Source: Pseudomonas neuropathica (GTDB lineage Bacteria > Pseudomonadota > Gammaproteobacteria > Pseudomonadales > Pseudomonadaceae). From it: a DNA stretch of 64,000 nucleotides. The stretch is taken from assembly GCF_015461835.1 (NCBI RefSeq), contig NZ_JACOPX010000003.1:186001-250000 (forward strand), in the 5' to 3' direction. Below, in pieces: positions 36,204 to 45,346 of this stretch (the first letter of the stretch is position 1; the number at the start of each line of letters is the position of its first letter). A model generated the notes under the pieces. The model saw only the letters and a program-made list of their open reading frames with translations, did not search any database and had not been told where the DNA came from. The translations under genes and the position numbers were made by a program.

Positions 36204-37535
36204 TCAAAGCGCGGCACTGCGTTTCCAACTGAGATACTGCGTCACCAGTTCGGCCCCCAACTCGGCAGGCCGAACATCCACCACCGGAACCCCATGAGCG
36301 CTCAACCGCTCATGGAGTTCTGCCCGTTCATTCATGTAGTTCACCGTGCCGCAGTAAGCCAACGCCTCGGGCAGGGTTTGCACCGGGGTCTGGCGTAACG
36401 TATCCAGCGTCTCTTCACGCAGACTGGCCACCAACACCCGATGTTGTGCGCTCAGCCGTTTGACCGCGCTCAGCAGTTCCTCATCGTCCTCATCGCGCAG
36501 ATTGGTTACCAGCACCACCAAGGCCCGGCGCTTCTGTCGCGTCAGCAGTTGATTGGCGGCGGCCTGATAATCGGCAGGGCGTTGCGTGCTGTCGAGGTCA
36601 TAAACCGTGTTCAGCAGCACGTTCAGTTGGCCGCTGCCTTTTACCGGCGCGAGATGGCGCGGCTGCTCGCAGGCAAAGGTACTCAAACCCACCGCATCAC
36701 CCTGGCGCAGCGCGACATAACTGAGCAGCAGACAGGCATTGAGCGCGTGGTCGAAGTGCGACAGTTCATTGTCCTGGCTGCGCATGCGTCGGCCGCAGTC
36801 GAGCATGAAGATGATTTGCTGGTCGCGTTCGTCCTGATATTCACGGGCAATCGGCGTGCGTTGGCGCGCGGTGGCTTTCCAGTCGATCTGGCGCAGGCTG
36901 TCGCCTTCTCGAAACTCGCGCAGTTGATGGAATTCCAGGCCCTGACCGCGCCGTTGCCGTTGGCGCACGCCGAGCTGGCTGAGCCAATTGTCCACCGCCA
37001 GTAACTCACCGCCGTAGAGCCGGGCGAAGTCCGGGTAGACGCGGGTCTGGTCGCTGACCCTGAGCAAGCGTTTGCCTGACCATAATCCCAAGGGGCTGGG
37101 CAGGTTGATTTCGCACTGGGTGAAGTTGAAATGACCGCGTTTGAGCGGTCGCAGACGGTAGCCGAGCAGGCTGCGCTGGCCGGGTTGCAATTCAATCGAC
37201 AACGGCAGGTTTTCGAAGCTCAGGCCTTCTGGCGGGTGGTCGAACAGTTGAATGTGCATCGGCGCTCTGAAGTCATGTTCGACTTCCAGGCGCACCTCAC
37301 TCCATCGGCCGAGCGCCAGACTGCCGGGCATCTGTCGAGTGATGCGCGGTGTTGGCAGACGTTGCAGGCGTAGCGCATCCAGCGCCGCCAGGGCTAACAG
37401 GGCCAGCAGCAGACCCCAGTTGATCGATATCAGGCTGGCCGGGATGTTGATTTCCAGTGCGCGCAAAGTGCCCAGCACAATGCCGATGACCAGCAGCAAT
37501 GACAGCCAGATCAACAGCAGGCGCGAGGGTTTCAC
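36204..37535 (-). CDS. DUF58 protein, MoxR-associated
   Basis: 443-aa inner-membrane protein. Two hydrophobic helices lie within residues about 7-55, followed by a beta-rich part and the DUF58 signature SLRQIDWKATARQ, then a von Willebrand-like segment beginning IIFMLDCGRRM that supplies a metal-site-like DxGxxM rather than canonical DxSxS. It is the last gene of a six-gene operon and overlaps the MoxR gene by 4 bases. DUF58 proteins usually act with MoxR ATPases, perhaps as chaperones of envelope protein maturation; the substrate is unknown. Confidence 0.92.
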   Translation of the reverse strand: MKPSRLLLIWLSLLLVIGIVLGTLRALEINIPASLISINWGLLLALLALAALDALRLQRLPTPRITRQMPGSLALGRWSEVRLEVEHDFRAPMHIQLFDHPPEGLSFENLPLSIELQPGQRSLLGYRLRPLKRGHFNFTQCEINLPSPLGLWSGKRLLRVSDQTRVYPDFARLYGGELLAVDNWLSQLGVRQRQRRGQGLEFHQLREFREGDSLRQIDWKATARQRTPIAREYQDERDQQIIFMLDCGRRMRSQDNELSHFDHALNACLLLSYVALRQGDAVGLSTFACEQPRHLAPVKGSGQLNVLLNTVYDLDSTQRPADYQAAANQLLTRQKRRALVVLVTNLRDEDDEELLSAVKRLSAQHRVLVASLREETLDTLRQTPVQTLPEALAYCGTVNYMNERAELHERLSAHGVPVVDVRPAELGAELVTQYLSWKRSAAL

Positions 37536-38533
37536 AGGCGCGGCGCCGGGACTTGGTCGAGTAATTGCGCAAGTACCTGATCGACCTGCAGACCTTCGAT
37601 GTCCAGCTCCGGGGCGATGCGTACGCGATGGCGCAGCACGGCCAGCGCACAGCCCTTTATATCGTCGGGAATCACGAACTCACCGCCCCGCAACAAGGCG
37701 CGGGCACGGGCGCAACGCACCAGGGCAATCGAGGCGCGTGGCCCGGCGCCGAGGGTCAGCCCCGGCCAGGTGCGCGTGCTGCGTGCAAGGCGCACGGCGT
37801 AGTCGAGAACCTGATCGTCCAGTGGCAAATCACTGGCAATCCGTTGCAGGGCTTGCACATCCTTGGCCTGCAACACGGTGCGCAGTGGTTGCACATCGAG
37901 CATGTCGGCACGGGTCGAGCGGCAGACCTGACGCACCATGTTCAGCTCCTGATCGGCGTCGGGGTAGTCCATGCGCACCTTGAGCATGAACCGGTCGAGC
38001 TCGGCTTCCGGCAGGGGATAAGTGCCTTCCTGTTCGATCGGGTTTTGCGTGGCGAGAACCATGAACGGTTGCGCGATGGGCAGGGCACGACCTTCGAGTG
38101 TGACCTGACGCTCTTGCATCGCCTCGAGCAAGGCAGCCTGGGTTTTCGCCGGGGCGCGGTTGATCTCGTCGGCCAGCAGCAGATTGGTGAACAGCGGGCC
38201 CTTGCGCAGCTTGAACTGCTCGGTTTGCAGGTCGTACACGGCATGGCCGGTGACGTCGCTGGGCATCAGATCCGGGGTGAATTGAATCCGCGCAAACTCG
38301 CCGCCGAAACAACGGGCCAACGCTCGCACCAGCAGGGTTTTGCCCAGTCCCGGCACGCCTTCAAGCAGCACGTGACCGCCGGCGATAAGCGCCGTCAGCA
38401 CGTCGTCGATCACCTGGTTCTGGCCGATCAACGCTTTTTGCAATTCGCCACGTACTGCTTGCGCCAACTGGCTGGCACGCTGGCGTTGCTGGGCGGCGTG
38501 ACTGGCGCTGCCGGGCTCGATCTGTTCAGTCAT
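37532..38533 (-). CDS. MoxR-family AAA+ ATPase
   Basis: 333-aa cytoplasmic ATPase with Walker A GVPGLGKT, Walker B LLADEINRA, sensor region ATQNPIEQEGTYPLPEAELD and arginine finger region typical of MoxR. The frame is open further upstream, but the ATG at 38533 overlaps the preceding stop as ATGA and gives the normal family length. Works with the adjacent DUF58 protein in many bacteria; probable chaperone or co-factor inserter for membrane or envelope proteins. Confidence 0.95.
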   Translation of the reverse strand: MTEQIEPGSASHAAQQRQRASQLAQAVRGELQKALIGQNQVIDDVLTALIAGGHVLLEGVPGLGKTLLVRALARCFGGEFARIQFTPDLMPSDVTGHAVYDLQTEQFKLRKGPLFTNLLLADEINRAPAKTQAALLEAMQERQVTLEGRALPIAQPFMVLATQNPIEQEGTYPLPEAELDRFMLKVRMDYPDADQELNMVRQVCRSTRADMLDVQPLRTVLQAKDVQALQRIASDLPLDDQVLDYAVRLARSTRTWPGLTLGAGPRASIALVRCARARALLRGGEFVIPDDIKGCALAVLRHRVRIAPELDIEGLQVDQVLAQLLDQVPAPRL

Positions 38534-39693
38534 AGCGTGTTCCTCAAGGTTTGCAGGTGGGCGACCTGGCGGCAGAAATCGGCGCTGGACAGGCGCCGAT
38601 CCGGCACCGGGCTCAGGGCCTGGCTGATGGCGCGGGTGGGTTGTCGGGTCAGACGCGACAACGCCAGCCATTGTTCGGCAACGTTCAATTGGTCAAAGCC
38701 GGGGTGACGGCGACGGGCACGGCGCAGAACGTCCTGTTGCAGTGCTTGCAGCAACGCCTGCTGGCCGTTGTGGCGCAACAGGAAATCGGCGCTGGCGCGC
38801 AGGTGTTCCTGCAATTGTCGGCGTCCACTCGGGGCGGGTAATTGCAGTGGGCCGTGACGTACGCCGACGTGCCAGAGCCACAGGCCGATCAACGCGAGCA
38901 AAGCGACGATGGCTTGCGGGAAGTAGCGCCAGAGCAAGGTCAGCAGGCCATCGTGCTCGGTGTTGTAGATCAACGTGACGTCGGTGTCGGCGCTCAAATA
39001 CCAGAGCAGCCAGGCGTTGTCGTATTGGCTGATGGTCTTGTTCTTCCACAACTCGGCGTCGGTGACCACGGTGATCGTGCCCAGGCTGAAGGGCAGCTGC
39101 ATCATGTGCGTGGCCTTGGCGCTGTTGGCCCACGCTTGCGCCAGATTCTTCGGGTCGTCGAGGTGGAAGTCGGTGTCGAAGCCAGCGTAGGCCGGTGCGT
39201 CTTCGTCTTCCAGATAGAGTCTGGTCAGTTGCGGGAAGCGCTCTGGTTCAGCGTCTGCGGTTAAGTCTTTCAGATCCTTGCTCAGGGATTGATGCAGTTG
39301 CACGCGATCGAGCAACAGGTCGTTACTCTGTTTCGTCTGCTCGTCCCACAGCGACTCGGCGACGAACACCAGTCGCCCACCGGCCCGGGTCCAGTTCAAC
39401 ACTTGGTCAACCTGACGCGGGGTCATGCGTGAGCGGTCGTTGAACAAGAGCAACGTGTGGCGGCGCGGGTCGATATCGGGGAGTGCCGCGAGGCCTTCGG
39501 CATGGCTGACGTTGAGCCCGCGTTCACGTAAAAACAGCTCGGCGGCCAGATACGGATTGGCTTGCGCGGCGGGCGAGGGGCCGTGATCGACTTCTTCCTG
39601 ATAAGGCGTGGCATTGAGGTAGAGGAACACGCTCAGCGTGCCGATTAACAGGGCCATCAACGCAGCCACCCACCACAGTGTCCGGCGATTCAA
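38530..39693 (-). CDS. DUF4350 domain protein
   Basis: About 387 aa. A membrane helix lies at the very N-terminus (TLWWVAALMALLIGTLSVFL) and another near residue 265-285 (AIVALLALIGLWLWHVG); the region between is periplasmic-like with a DUF4350 glutamine-amidotransferase-like fold (RHTLLLFNDRSRM). The longest frame opens at an ATG at 39792 inside the upstream gene. I prefer TTG at 39693, which overlaps the upstream stop as TTGA and has GGAG seven bases before it. Fourth gene of the MoxR operon. Confidence 0.85.
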   Translation of the reverse strand: MNRRTLWWVAALMALLIGTLSVFLYLNATPYQEEVDHGPSPAAQANPYLAAELFLRERGLNVSHAEGLAALPDIDPRRHTLLLFNDRSRMTPRQVDQVLNWTRAGGRLVFVAESLWDEQTKQSNDLLLDRVQLHQSLSKDLKDLTADAEPERFPQLTRLYLEDEDAPAYAGFDTDFHLDDPKNLAQAWANSAKATHMMQLPFSLGTITVVTDAELWKNKTISQYDNAWLLWYLSADTDVTLIYNTEHDGLLTLLWRYFPQAIVALLALIGLWLWHVGVRHGPLQLPAPSGRRQLQEHLRASADFLLRHNGQQALLQALQQDVLRRARRRHPGFDQLNVAEQWLALSRLTRQPTRAISQALSPVPDRRLSSADFCRQVAHLQTLRNTL

Positions 39694-41237
39694 CGGGCGG
39701 CTCCGGGACCGAACAAGGCGCGCCAGCCATCGCACAGCTCCTGCTTCAGGGAGGCTGCCGGGACGCGATGCCCATAGGCCATGTTCTGCCAATGGGTGGT
39801 CAGGCTGCGGCTAAAGGCGAGCAGTTCCGGGCGTTGCAATTGTTCAACGTGCGCGAGTACCTGAAGTTCGGTATCGGCGGGTTTCAGGGTCATGTCGAAG
39901 TCGTGGAGCAGATGGCTGAGCAGCCCTCGATACAGCAGGCCGAGCGCTGCACGAGGTTGGCTCTGCCAGAGGTGTTCGGCGCTGCCTGCAATGTCGTCAG
40001 GCAAGGTGTCACGGTTCAAGTCCAGACCGAAGGCTTGTTGCGGCAGCGCGCGTTTCGGTTTGGCAGGCAGTCTCGGACGGCGGCTGACGAACGCTTGGAG
40101 ATAGTCGCGATAACGCCAGATCAACCAGCCGAACGCAGCAATCACCGTGCTCCACAACAGCACTTCAATAATCTTCGCCAGTCCATTCAAGTGTTGCCCG
40201 TCGAGCCAGCCCAGCAGGGTTTTCAGCCACTGTGGCGCTTCACCCGGCTTCTGCGCTTCGGCAGGTTTCGCCGGGTCGTCGCCAAAGCGATAGCGGGTGA
40301 CGACTTCCTTGTTCTTGAACGGCGGCTGTTCAAGCAATGCCTTGATGCTGTCCCGTGAGGCCTGGCTGGTGAGTGGTTGATTCAACAAGCGCGGTGCCTG
40401 CGGACTGTCATCAGGCTCGGCCGCCCAGGTCGACGGCATATTCGGTAGCACCAGACAGACCGCCAGCAGCAGTCCCAACACAGCGTTGTTCAGACGCTGG
40501 CGCAAGCGGCGGAACACCAGTTCGATGTCCCACGCTTCCAGTTGTGTGCGCCGGTTCAGATAAAGGCTGAAGCCGCAGGCGACGTAGATCGGCTCCCACA
40601 CCACCAGCACCAGCGCATAGAAAGCATTGGTCAAGTGTTCGAGCCAGCGCCAGTCCTGATCTGCCGCGAGTATCAGCGACTGCCAGCTCCAGTCCGTTTC
40701 GATTTGCTGCGGCAGCAGCATGTAGAACAGCACCATCAGGCCGATCCACAACGCGGTTTCCAGGTGCACGCCGATGATGGTCAACCACTGCGCGGCACCG
40801 GCGTTGCGTTGCAGGAGCACGTGCAGGCGTTGTTGTCTGGCGCTGCCATCGAGGCCTTCGAGTTGCACCACCGGCAGCAGAAAGCTGCGGCTGAAACTCA
40901 GACGGCGCCAGGTCAGGCTGGCCAGCAATTGCGGCTTGAGCAGGCGCGGCCATTCACGCAGGGCTTGCTTGAGTGTCGGCGTTTCGCCAAACAGCGCTTT
41001 CGACAGGATATACAGCGGCAGGCGCTCATACGCCGGTTTCAGCCACCAGAAGATAAACACCGCCAGTGACGGCGAATCCCACAGCAACAGACTGAGCAAG
41101 GCGAACAGCGGCAGGGTGACAATCGCCCAACTGGTCATCAGCAGACGCCGATGTTGCTGGCTCATCAGCACGCCCAGGTCCATGGCTTCCCAGGTCGTGC
41201 GCGGGCGGATCACCACAGTGGCGTCACTCAGGCGCAT
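39690..41237 (-). CDS. DUF4129 membrane protein of MoxR operon
   Basis: 515-aa protein with several membrane helices in the N-terminal half (LLMTSWAIVTLPLFALLSLL, WLTIIGVHLETALWIGLMV), an internal signal-like helix near NNAVLGLLLAVCLVLPNMP, then a periplasmic segment, a further helix (IIEVLLWSTVIAAFGWLIW) and a cytoplasmic C-terminal DUF4129 helical domain (ALGLLYRGLLSHLLHD). The start overlaps the upstream SpoIIM-like gene by 14 bases. DUF4129 proteins are common partners in MoxR/DUF58 loci; biochemical role not established. Confidence 0.9.
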   Translation of the reverse strand: MRLSDATVVIRPRTTWEAMDLGVLMSQQHRRLLMTSWAIVTLPLFALLSLLLWDSPSLAVFIFWWLKPAYERLPLYILSKALFGETPTLKQALREWPRLLKPQLLASLTWRRLSFSRSFLLPVVQLEGLDGSARQQRLHVLLQRNAGAAQWLTIIGVHLETALWIGLMVLFYMLLPQQIETDWSWQSLILAADQDWRWLEHLTNAFYALVLVVWEPIYVACGFSLYLNRRTQLEAWDIELVFRRLRQRLNNAVLGLLLAVCLVLPNMPSTWAAEPDDSPQAPRLLNQPLTSQASRDSIKALLEQPPFKNKEVVTRYRFGDDPAKPAEAQKPGEAPQWLKTLLGWLDGQHLNGLAKIIEVLLWSTVIAAFGWLIWRYRDYLQAFVSRRPRLPAKPKRALPQQAFGLDLNRDTLPDDIAGSAEHLWQSQPRAALGLLYRGLLSHLLHDFDMTLKPADTELQVLAHVEQLQRPELLAFSRSLTTHWQNMAYGHRVPAASLKQELCDGWRALFGPGAAR

Positions 41238-42201
41238 GGCGGGTCCTTCCGGCGAACAACAGATAGACCGCGACCAGAGCCCAAAGCGCGGCGCCGACCA
41301 GATACTTGGTCAGTGGTGTGACGCTGGTTTTCGACGACCAGTAAGCTTCGATAAACGCGGCAATCAACAGGAACAACATCACGCCGCACACCAGCAACAC
41401 GCTTTTGCGTGCGGCCCGTTTCAGCGCTTCGCTGCGGGTCAGCCGCTCGGGCGCGATCATTGCCCAGCCGAGTTCCAGGCCGGCGGCCCCGGCGAGGGCG
41501 ATGGCACTGAGTTCGAAGGCGCCATGGGCGATGACGAAAGACCAGAAGGTCTGGCCGAAACCGATCTCGCTGAGGTGCCCGGCCACCGCACCGATGACCA
41601 TTCCGTTGTAAAAGAGAAAGAACGCACTGCCGACGCCTAGCAACAGGCCACTGGCGAAAGTCTGAAAGGCAATGCCGATGTTGTGCATCACGTAGTAACC
41701 GAACATCACCCAGTCCTCGCTGGCCGCACGTTCGGCGGGGCGTCCGAGGTGTCCGGCGACCGGGTCGTACATGCCTTGCATCTCGCGCACCTGATCGGCG
41801 GGGAGCAGGTTGTAGACCAGTTCGGGAAAGAAATACACCAACACGCCGACGCCCATCAGACTGCCGAAGAACAGCAGGCTGGAGACCAGTACAAAGGGCC
41901 ATTCGGCGCGGACCAGGCGGGGGAAGTCGGCGAGGATGAAACTCAGCAGATTGGCGCCGAGTCGACTGCGGTGACGGTAAAGCTGTTGATGTCCGCGCAG
42001 CACTTGTTGTTGCAGCGAATCAATGAGGAAACTGCTGTAGCCGCGATCCTGCGCCAACGCCAGATGCTGGCAAAGCCGGCGGTAGGCTTTGGGGAAACCG
42101 GCGACTTGCGAGGTCTCCTTGCCGCGCTCAAGGCGTTCAAGGGCTAGCGCAAAACGCTCCCATTCGGCCTTGTGCCGCGTTTCGAAAAGACTTTGCTTCA
42201 T
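41224..42201 (-). CDS. Stage II sporulation protein M-like membrane protein
   Basis: 325-aa integral membrane protein of the SpoIIM family. A soluble N-terminus of about 95 residues is followed by helices including WPFVLVSSLLFFGSLMGVG, IAFQTFASGLLLGVGSAFFL and SVLLVCGVMLFLLIAAF, with the family motif AHGAFELSAIALAGAAGLE. Despite the name, it occurs widely outside spore formers. It overlaps the RDD gene by 4 bases and the DUF4129 gene by 14, within the MoxR operon. Confidence 0.93.
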   Translation of the reverse strand: MKQSLFETRHKAEWERFALALERLERGKETSQVAGFPKAYRRLCQHLALAQDRGYSSFLIDSLQQQVLRGHQQLYRHRSRLGANLLSFILADFPRLVRAEWPFVLVSSLLFFGSLMGVGVLVYFFPELVYNLLPADQVREMQGMYDPVAGHLGRPAERAASEDWVMFGYYVMHNIGIAFQTFASGLLLGVGSAFFLFYNGMVIGAVAGHLSEIGFGQTFWSFVIAHGAFELSAIALAGAAGLELGWAMIAPERLTRSEALKRAARKSVLLVCGVMLFLLIAAFIEAYWSSKTSVTPLTKYLVGAALWALVAVYLLFAGRTRHAPE

Positions 42202-42923
42202 GTCGGGCCCAACAAGCCGCGAGCGATGCCATTGAGTTCAGCCACAGCCTTGGGCGCAGAAATGTGCAATGGCTGGGCGAGCAGGGCTGCCAGTTCATTG
42301 ACCCGTGCAGGCGATAATTCTCTTTGGCGCTCGGCAAAGCCCAGCACGGCGCGTTGTTCGGCGAGTGTCAGGGGCACCGGTGAGCGTCGAGGTTCGGCAT
42401 CAGGCAGTTGCGGACGACTGAGCGGGCGTTCGCTGTAGACCACCAATGTGCCGGCGGCGATGTCGCCAAGGCGTTTGAAGGTCGGGTGTTGCAGGCAACT
42501 GAGGGTGCCGAGGAAGTAGCCGAAGGGCAGCAGATCGACAAAACGCAGCAGGTTGCGCAGCAACGAGGCCGACCAGCCAACCGGGGTGCCGTCATCGTGC
42601 ACCACGCGCAACCCCATCCATTGTTTACCCGGCGAGCGGCCCTGACGCAGCACTTCGAACAGCACCATGTACCACCAACTGATCGCAAACAGCAGTAGCG
42701 AGCCGAGGCCCATGCCGAGCTTGCCGAGAAACGCCAGGGCGATGAACAGCACCCCCATGATCACGCCGCGCAGGGCCAGATCGATCGCAAAGGCTACGGC
42801 ACGCACCATTAACCCGGCGGGACGCAACGGCAGGTCGATGCCTTCCGGCGTTTCGACCTGATGCCGCGTATCCAGCGGCGGGGCCAGCGGTGCTTTCCTT
42901 GGCGGTGCTGTGGGCTCGAGCAT
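42198..42923 (-). CDS. RDD family membrane protein
   Basis: 241-aa protein, first gene of the six-gene MoxR operon. It has the RDD pattern: an Arg in GLMVRAVAFAIDLALRG with the first Asp, then KQWMGLRVVHDDG with the second, and three hydrophobic helices. The C-terminal about 60 residues are soluble (TLAEQRAVLGFAERQRELSP). The ATG at 42923 starts the run. A short divergent gap of 181 bases separates it from sbcB. Confidence 0.92.
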   Translation of the reverse strand: MLEPTAPPRKAPLAPPLDTRHQVETPEGIDLPLRPAGLMVRAVAFAIDLALRGVIMGVLFIALAFLGKLGMGLGSLLLFAISWWYMVLFEVLRQGRSPGKQWMGLRVVHDDGTPVGWSASLLRNLLRFVDLLPFGYFLGTLSCLQHPTFKRLGDIAAGTLVVYSERPLSRPQLPDAEPRRSPVPLTLAEQRAVLGFAERQRELSPARVNELAALLAQPLHISAPKAVAELNGIARGLLGPT

Positions 42924-43104
42924 GGGCTACCTGGTGTTCGCCTGTTCGGGGTGCAAGTGAGGTCGATGCTAGCAGCCTCTCGGGGGAAAACGACATAACT
43001 ATGTATTGCACATCGTGAAGTGCGAAGTGTTTGAATGACGCGATGCTGGCCGCGAGCGCGGTCGAGCGCCTAGACTTTGCCGATCTTCAGTTCAGGAACC
43101 GCCC

Positions 43105-44535
43105 GTGACTTCAATCTTCTGGTACGACTACGAAACCACTGGCATCAATCCGCGTAACGACCGCCCGTTGCAAGTGGCCGGAATTCGCACCGACCATGCG
43201 CTCAACGAGATCGACGAGCCGGTCAACCTCTATTGCCAGCCCAGCGAAGACATCCTGCCGCATCCGGCGGCCTGCGCGATTACCGGCATCACCCCGAGCC
43301 AGTTGGCCGAAAAAGGCTTGAGCGAGGCTGATTTCATGACGCGGGTGCATGCCCAACTGGCGGCCCCCGGCACCTGTGGCGCGGGTTACAACACCCTGCG
43401 TTTCGACGACGAGATGACCCGTTACAGCCTGTATCGCAACTTTTTCGACCCGTACGCCCGGGAGTGGCAGGGCGGTAACAGTCGCTGGGATCTGATCGAT
43501 GTGGTGCGCGCCGCCTATGCGTTGCGTCCCGACGGACTGGTCTGGCCGAGCGATGACGAAGGCCGGGTGACACTCAAGCTCGAACGCCTGACCGCCGCGA
43601 ACAATATCGATCACGGGCATGCTCACGAAGCGTTGTCGGATGTGCGCGCGACCATTGCACTGGCACGGTTGATCCGCGAGAAACAGCCAAAACTCTATGA
43701 CTGGCTGTTCCAGTTGCGCAGCAAGCAAAAGGTCATGGATCAGATTCGCCTGTTGCAACCCATGGTGCATGTCTCGGGGCGTTTCTCGGCGGCGCGCAGT
43801 TATATCGGCGTGGTGCTGCCACTGGCTTGGCACCCGAAAAACCGCAATGCCCTGATCGTCTGTGACCTGCATCTCGACCCGCAGGGTTTGCTCGATCTGG
43901 ACGCGCAAACCCTGCGCCAGCGTTTGTACACGCGTCGTGATGATTTGCTGGAAGGCGAATTGCCGGTGCCGCTCAAGCTGATTCACATCAACCGTTGTCC
44001 GGTGGTGGCGCCGCTTGCGGTTTTGCGTGCGCAGGATCAGCAACGTCTGGGGCTGGACATGGCGCTTTATCAACAGCGAGCACTGCGGCTAACTGACGCA
44101 CAGCAAGTTTGGAAAGATAAAGTTGCAGAGATTTATGTCAGCGAAGATTTCATTCCGAGCGAGGATCCGGAACAACAGTTGTACGACGGATTTATCGGTG
44201 ATCGCGACCGACGTCTATGTGAGCAAGTGAGGAGCGCTGACCCGGCACAACTAGCGCAAGAGCAATGGCCTTTCGATGACGAACGTTTGCCTGAATTACT
44301 CTTTCGATATCGCGCACGCAACTTTCCCGAGACGTTGAATTTCGAAGAGCAAGAACGCTGGAGAATATTTTGTCAGCAGCGTTTGTCCACGCCTGAGTGC
44401 GGCGCACCGAATACCTTGAAATCTTTTACCGAGGCGGCCGAGCAATGGTCGATTAATGCCACGCCGATGCAGAGTGAGGTGCTCAATGAATGGCAGAATT
44501 ATGTCCAGGCATTGCGCAAACGTTTGAATCTTTGA
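43105..44535 (+). CDS. sbcB: Exodeoxyribonuclease I
   Basis: 476-aa 3'-to-5' single-strand DNA exonuclease of the DEDD superfamily, used in mismatch repair and recombination. Exo I motif is FWYDYETTGINP with the catalytic Asp and Glu, Exo II lies in GYNTLRFDDEM, and Exo III is HAHEALSDVRAT with the catalytic His and Asp. SH3-like and C-terminal helical domains follow. The start codon is GTG at 43105, immediately before the catalytic motif. Monocistronic; a strong bidirectional terminator follows. Order sbcB-mvaT-purU matches PA4316-PA4314 from memory. Confidence 0.97.
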   Translation: MTSIFWYDYETTGINPRNDRPLQVAGIRTDHALNEIDEPVNLYCQPSEDILPHPAACAITGITPSQLAEKGLSEADFMTRVHAQLAAPGTCGAGYNTLRFDDEMTRYSLYRNFFDPYAREWQGGNSRWDLIDVVRAAYALRPDGLVWPSDDEGRVTLKLERLTAANNIDHGHAHEALSDVRATIALARLIREKQPKLYDWLFQLRSKQKVMDQIRLLQPMVHVSGRFSAARSYIGVVLPLAWHPKNRNALIVCDLHLDPQGLLDLDAQTLRQRLYTRRDDLLEGELPVPLKLIHINRCPVVAPLAVLRAQDQQRLGLDMALYQQRALRLTDAQQVWKDKVAEIYVSEDFIPSEDPEQQLYDGFIGDRDRRLCEQVRSADPAQLAQEQWPFDDERLPELLFRYRARNFPETLNFEEQERWRIFCQQRLSTPECGAPNTLKSFTEAAEQWSINATPMQSEVLNEWQNYVQALRKRLNL

Positions 44536-44567
44536 AATCGAACATGACCGGGCTTAAATCCCGGGCA

Positions 44568-44603
44568 TAAAAAAACGCCAGCATTCGCTGGCGTTTGTTT
44601 TTT
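44568..44603. terminator. Bidirectional terminator between sbcB and mvaT
   Basis: Stem AACGCCAGC / GCTGGCGTT with a 4-base loop ATTC, preceded by an A run and followed by T-rich sequence. It separates two convergent genes. Confidence 0.92.
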
Positions 44604-44632
44604 CGCGGATCGCTCTGCGAAGACGTTGCGGC

Positions 44633-45010
44633 TTAGCCCAGCAGGGTAGCCCAGCCTTCAACCACGTCACCGCCCCACTTGGCTTTCCACTCTTTCAGAG
44701 TTTTGTGGTTGCCACCTTTGGTTTCGATGACTTCGCCGTTGTGCGGGTTTTTGTATTGTTTAACTTTGCGAGCACGCTTGGTGCCGGTAGTTTTTACTGC
44801 GCCGCCGCGTACTGCTTTGGTTTTAGCTTCCGGATCCAGCAGCGCGATGATGTCACGCAGGGATTTGGAGTATTCGCCCATCAGGGTGCGCAGTTTGCCT
44901 TCGAATTCCAGCTCGGCTTGCAGTTTGTCGTCTTGGGACAGGTTCTTCAAACGGGCTTGCAGCTCTTTGATGGCTTCTTCGGTGGCGCGATATTCGTTGA
45001 TCAAGGACAT
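44633..45010 (-). CDS. mvaT: MvaT-family xenogeneic silencer (H-NS-like)
   Basis: 125-aa nucleoid protein that binds A/T-rich DNA and silences acquired genes in pseudomonads. The N-terminal half is a coiled coil for oligomerisation (EYRATEEAIKELQARLKNL); the C-terminal half carries the DNA-binding part with KNPHNGEVIETKGGNHKTL, including the conserved GGN that enters the minor groove. The longer frame from 45058 lacks family similarity; the ATG at 45010 follows a good promoter by about 40 bases. It lies 8 kb from the Tc genes, which look partly A/T-richer, so silencing of the Tc island is plausible but not shown. Confidence 0.97.
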   Translation of the reverse strand: MSLINEYRATEEAIKELQARLKNLSQDDKLQAELEFEGKLRTLMGEYSKSLRDIIALLDPEAKTKAVRGGAVKTTGTKRARKVKQYKNPHNGEVIETKGGNHKTLKEWKAKWGGDVVEGWATLLG

Positions 45011-45346
45011 GATTACTACCTTAGTAGAGTGCGGGATGGCAGGGGGACAGTGCCGCAATAATAGTCAGGCTGTTTCATCAAGTAAACATTTAACCGGGGT
45101 TTTTATTTAAATTAGTTACGAGAAACTGCTCTCTATTGAATATTCAGTTAAATAGTGTGATCGAGTCATCACAGATATTCACAGTTGTCTGATCAAGCGA
45201 TCCCGCAGGATCAGCACCAGTCTGATGGTTACTCATCAAGAATCCGTCGCACTGAGCCTGGCGCCTCCCGTTGCTGATCAATACTGCAGTTTTCCTGCGC
45301 AGCCGCTAGAATGGCGGCCTTTGCGAAGTTCTGGAGTTTCCCCCTC
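45011..45346. other. Intergenic region between mvaT and purU
   Basis: 336 bases with a marked A/T-rich centre (about 45080-45180), containing the mvaT promoter. Such a stretch before mvaT is a likely target of autoregulation. A -10-like TAGAAT lies near 45308 for purU. No small ORF is convincing. Confidence 0.6.
45058..45086 (-). promoter_or_regulatory. Sigma-70 promoter of mvaT
   Basis: On the minus strand TTTACT (45081-45086) and TATTAT (45058-45063) are separated by exactly 17 bases. Predicted start of transcription near 45050 gives a leader of about 40 bases. Confidence 0.7.
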
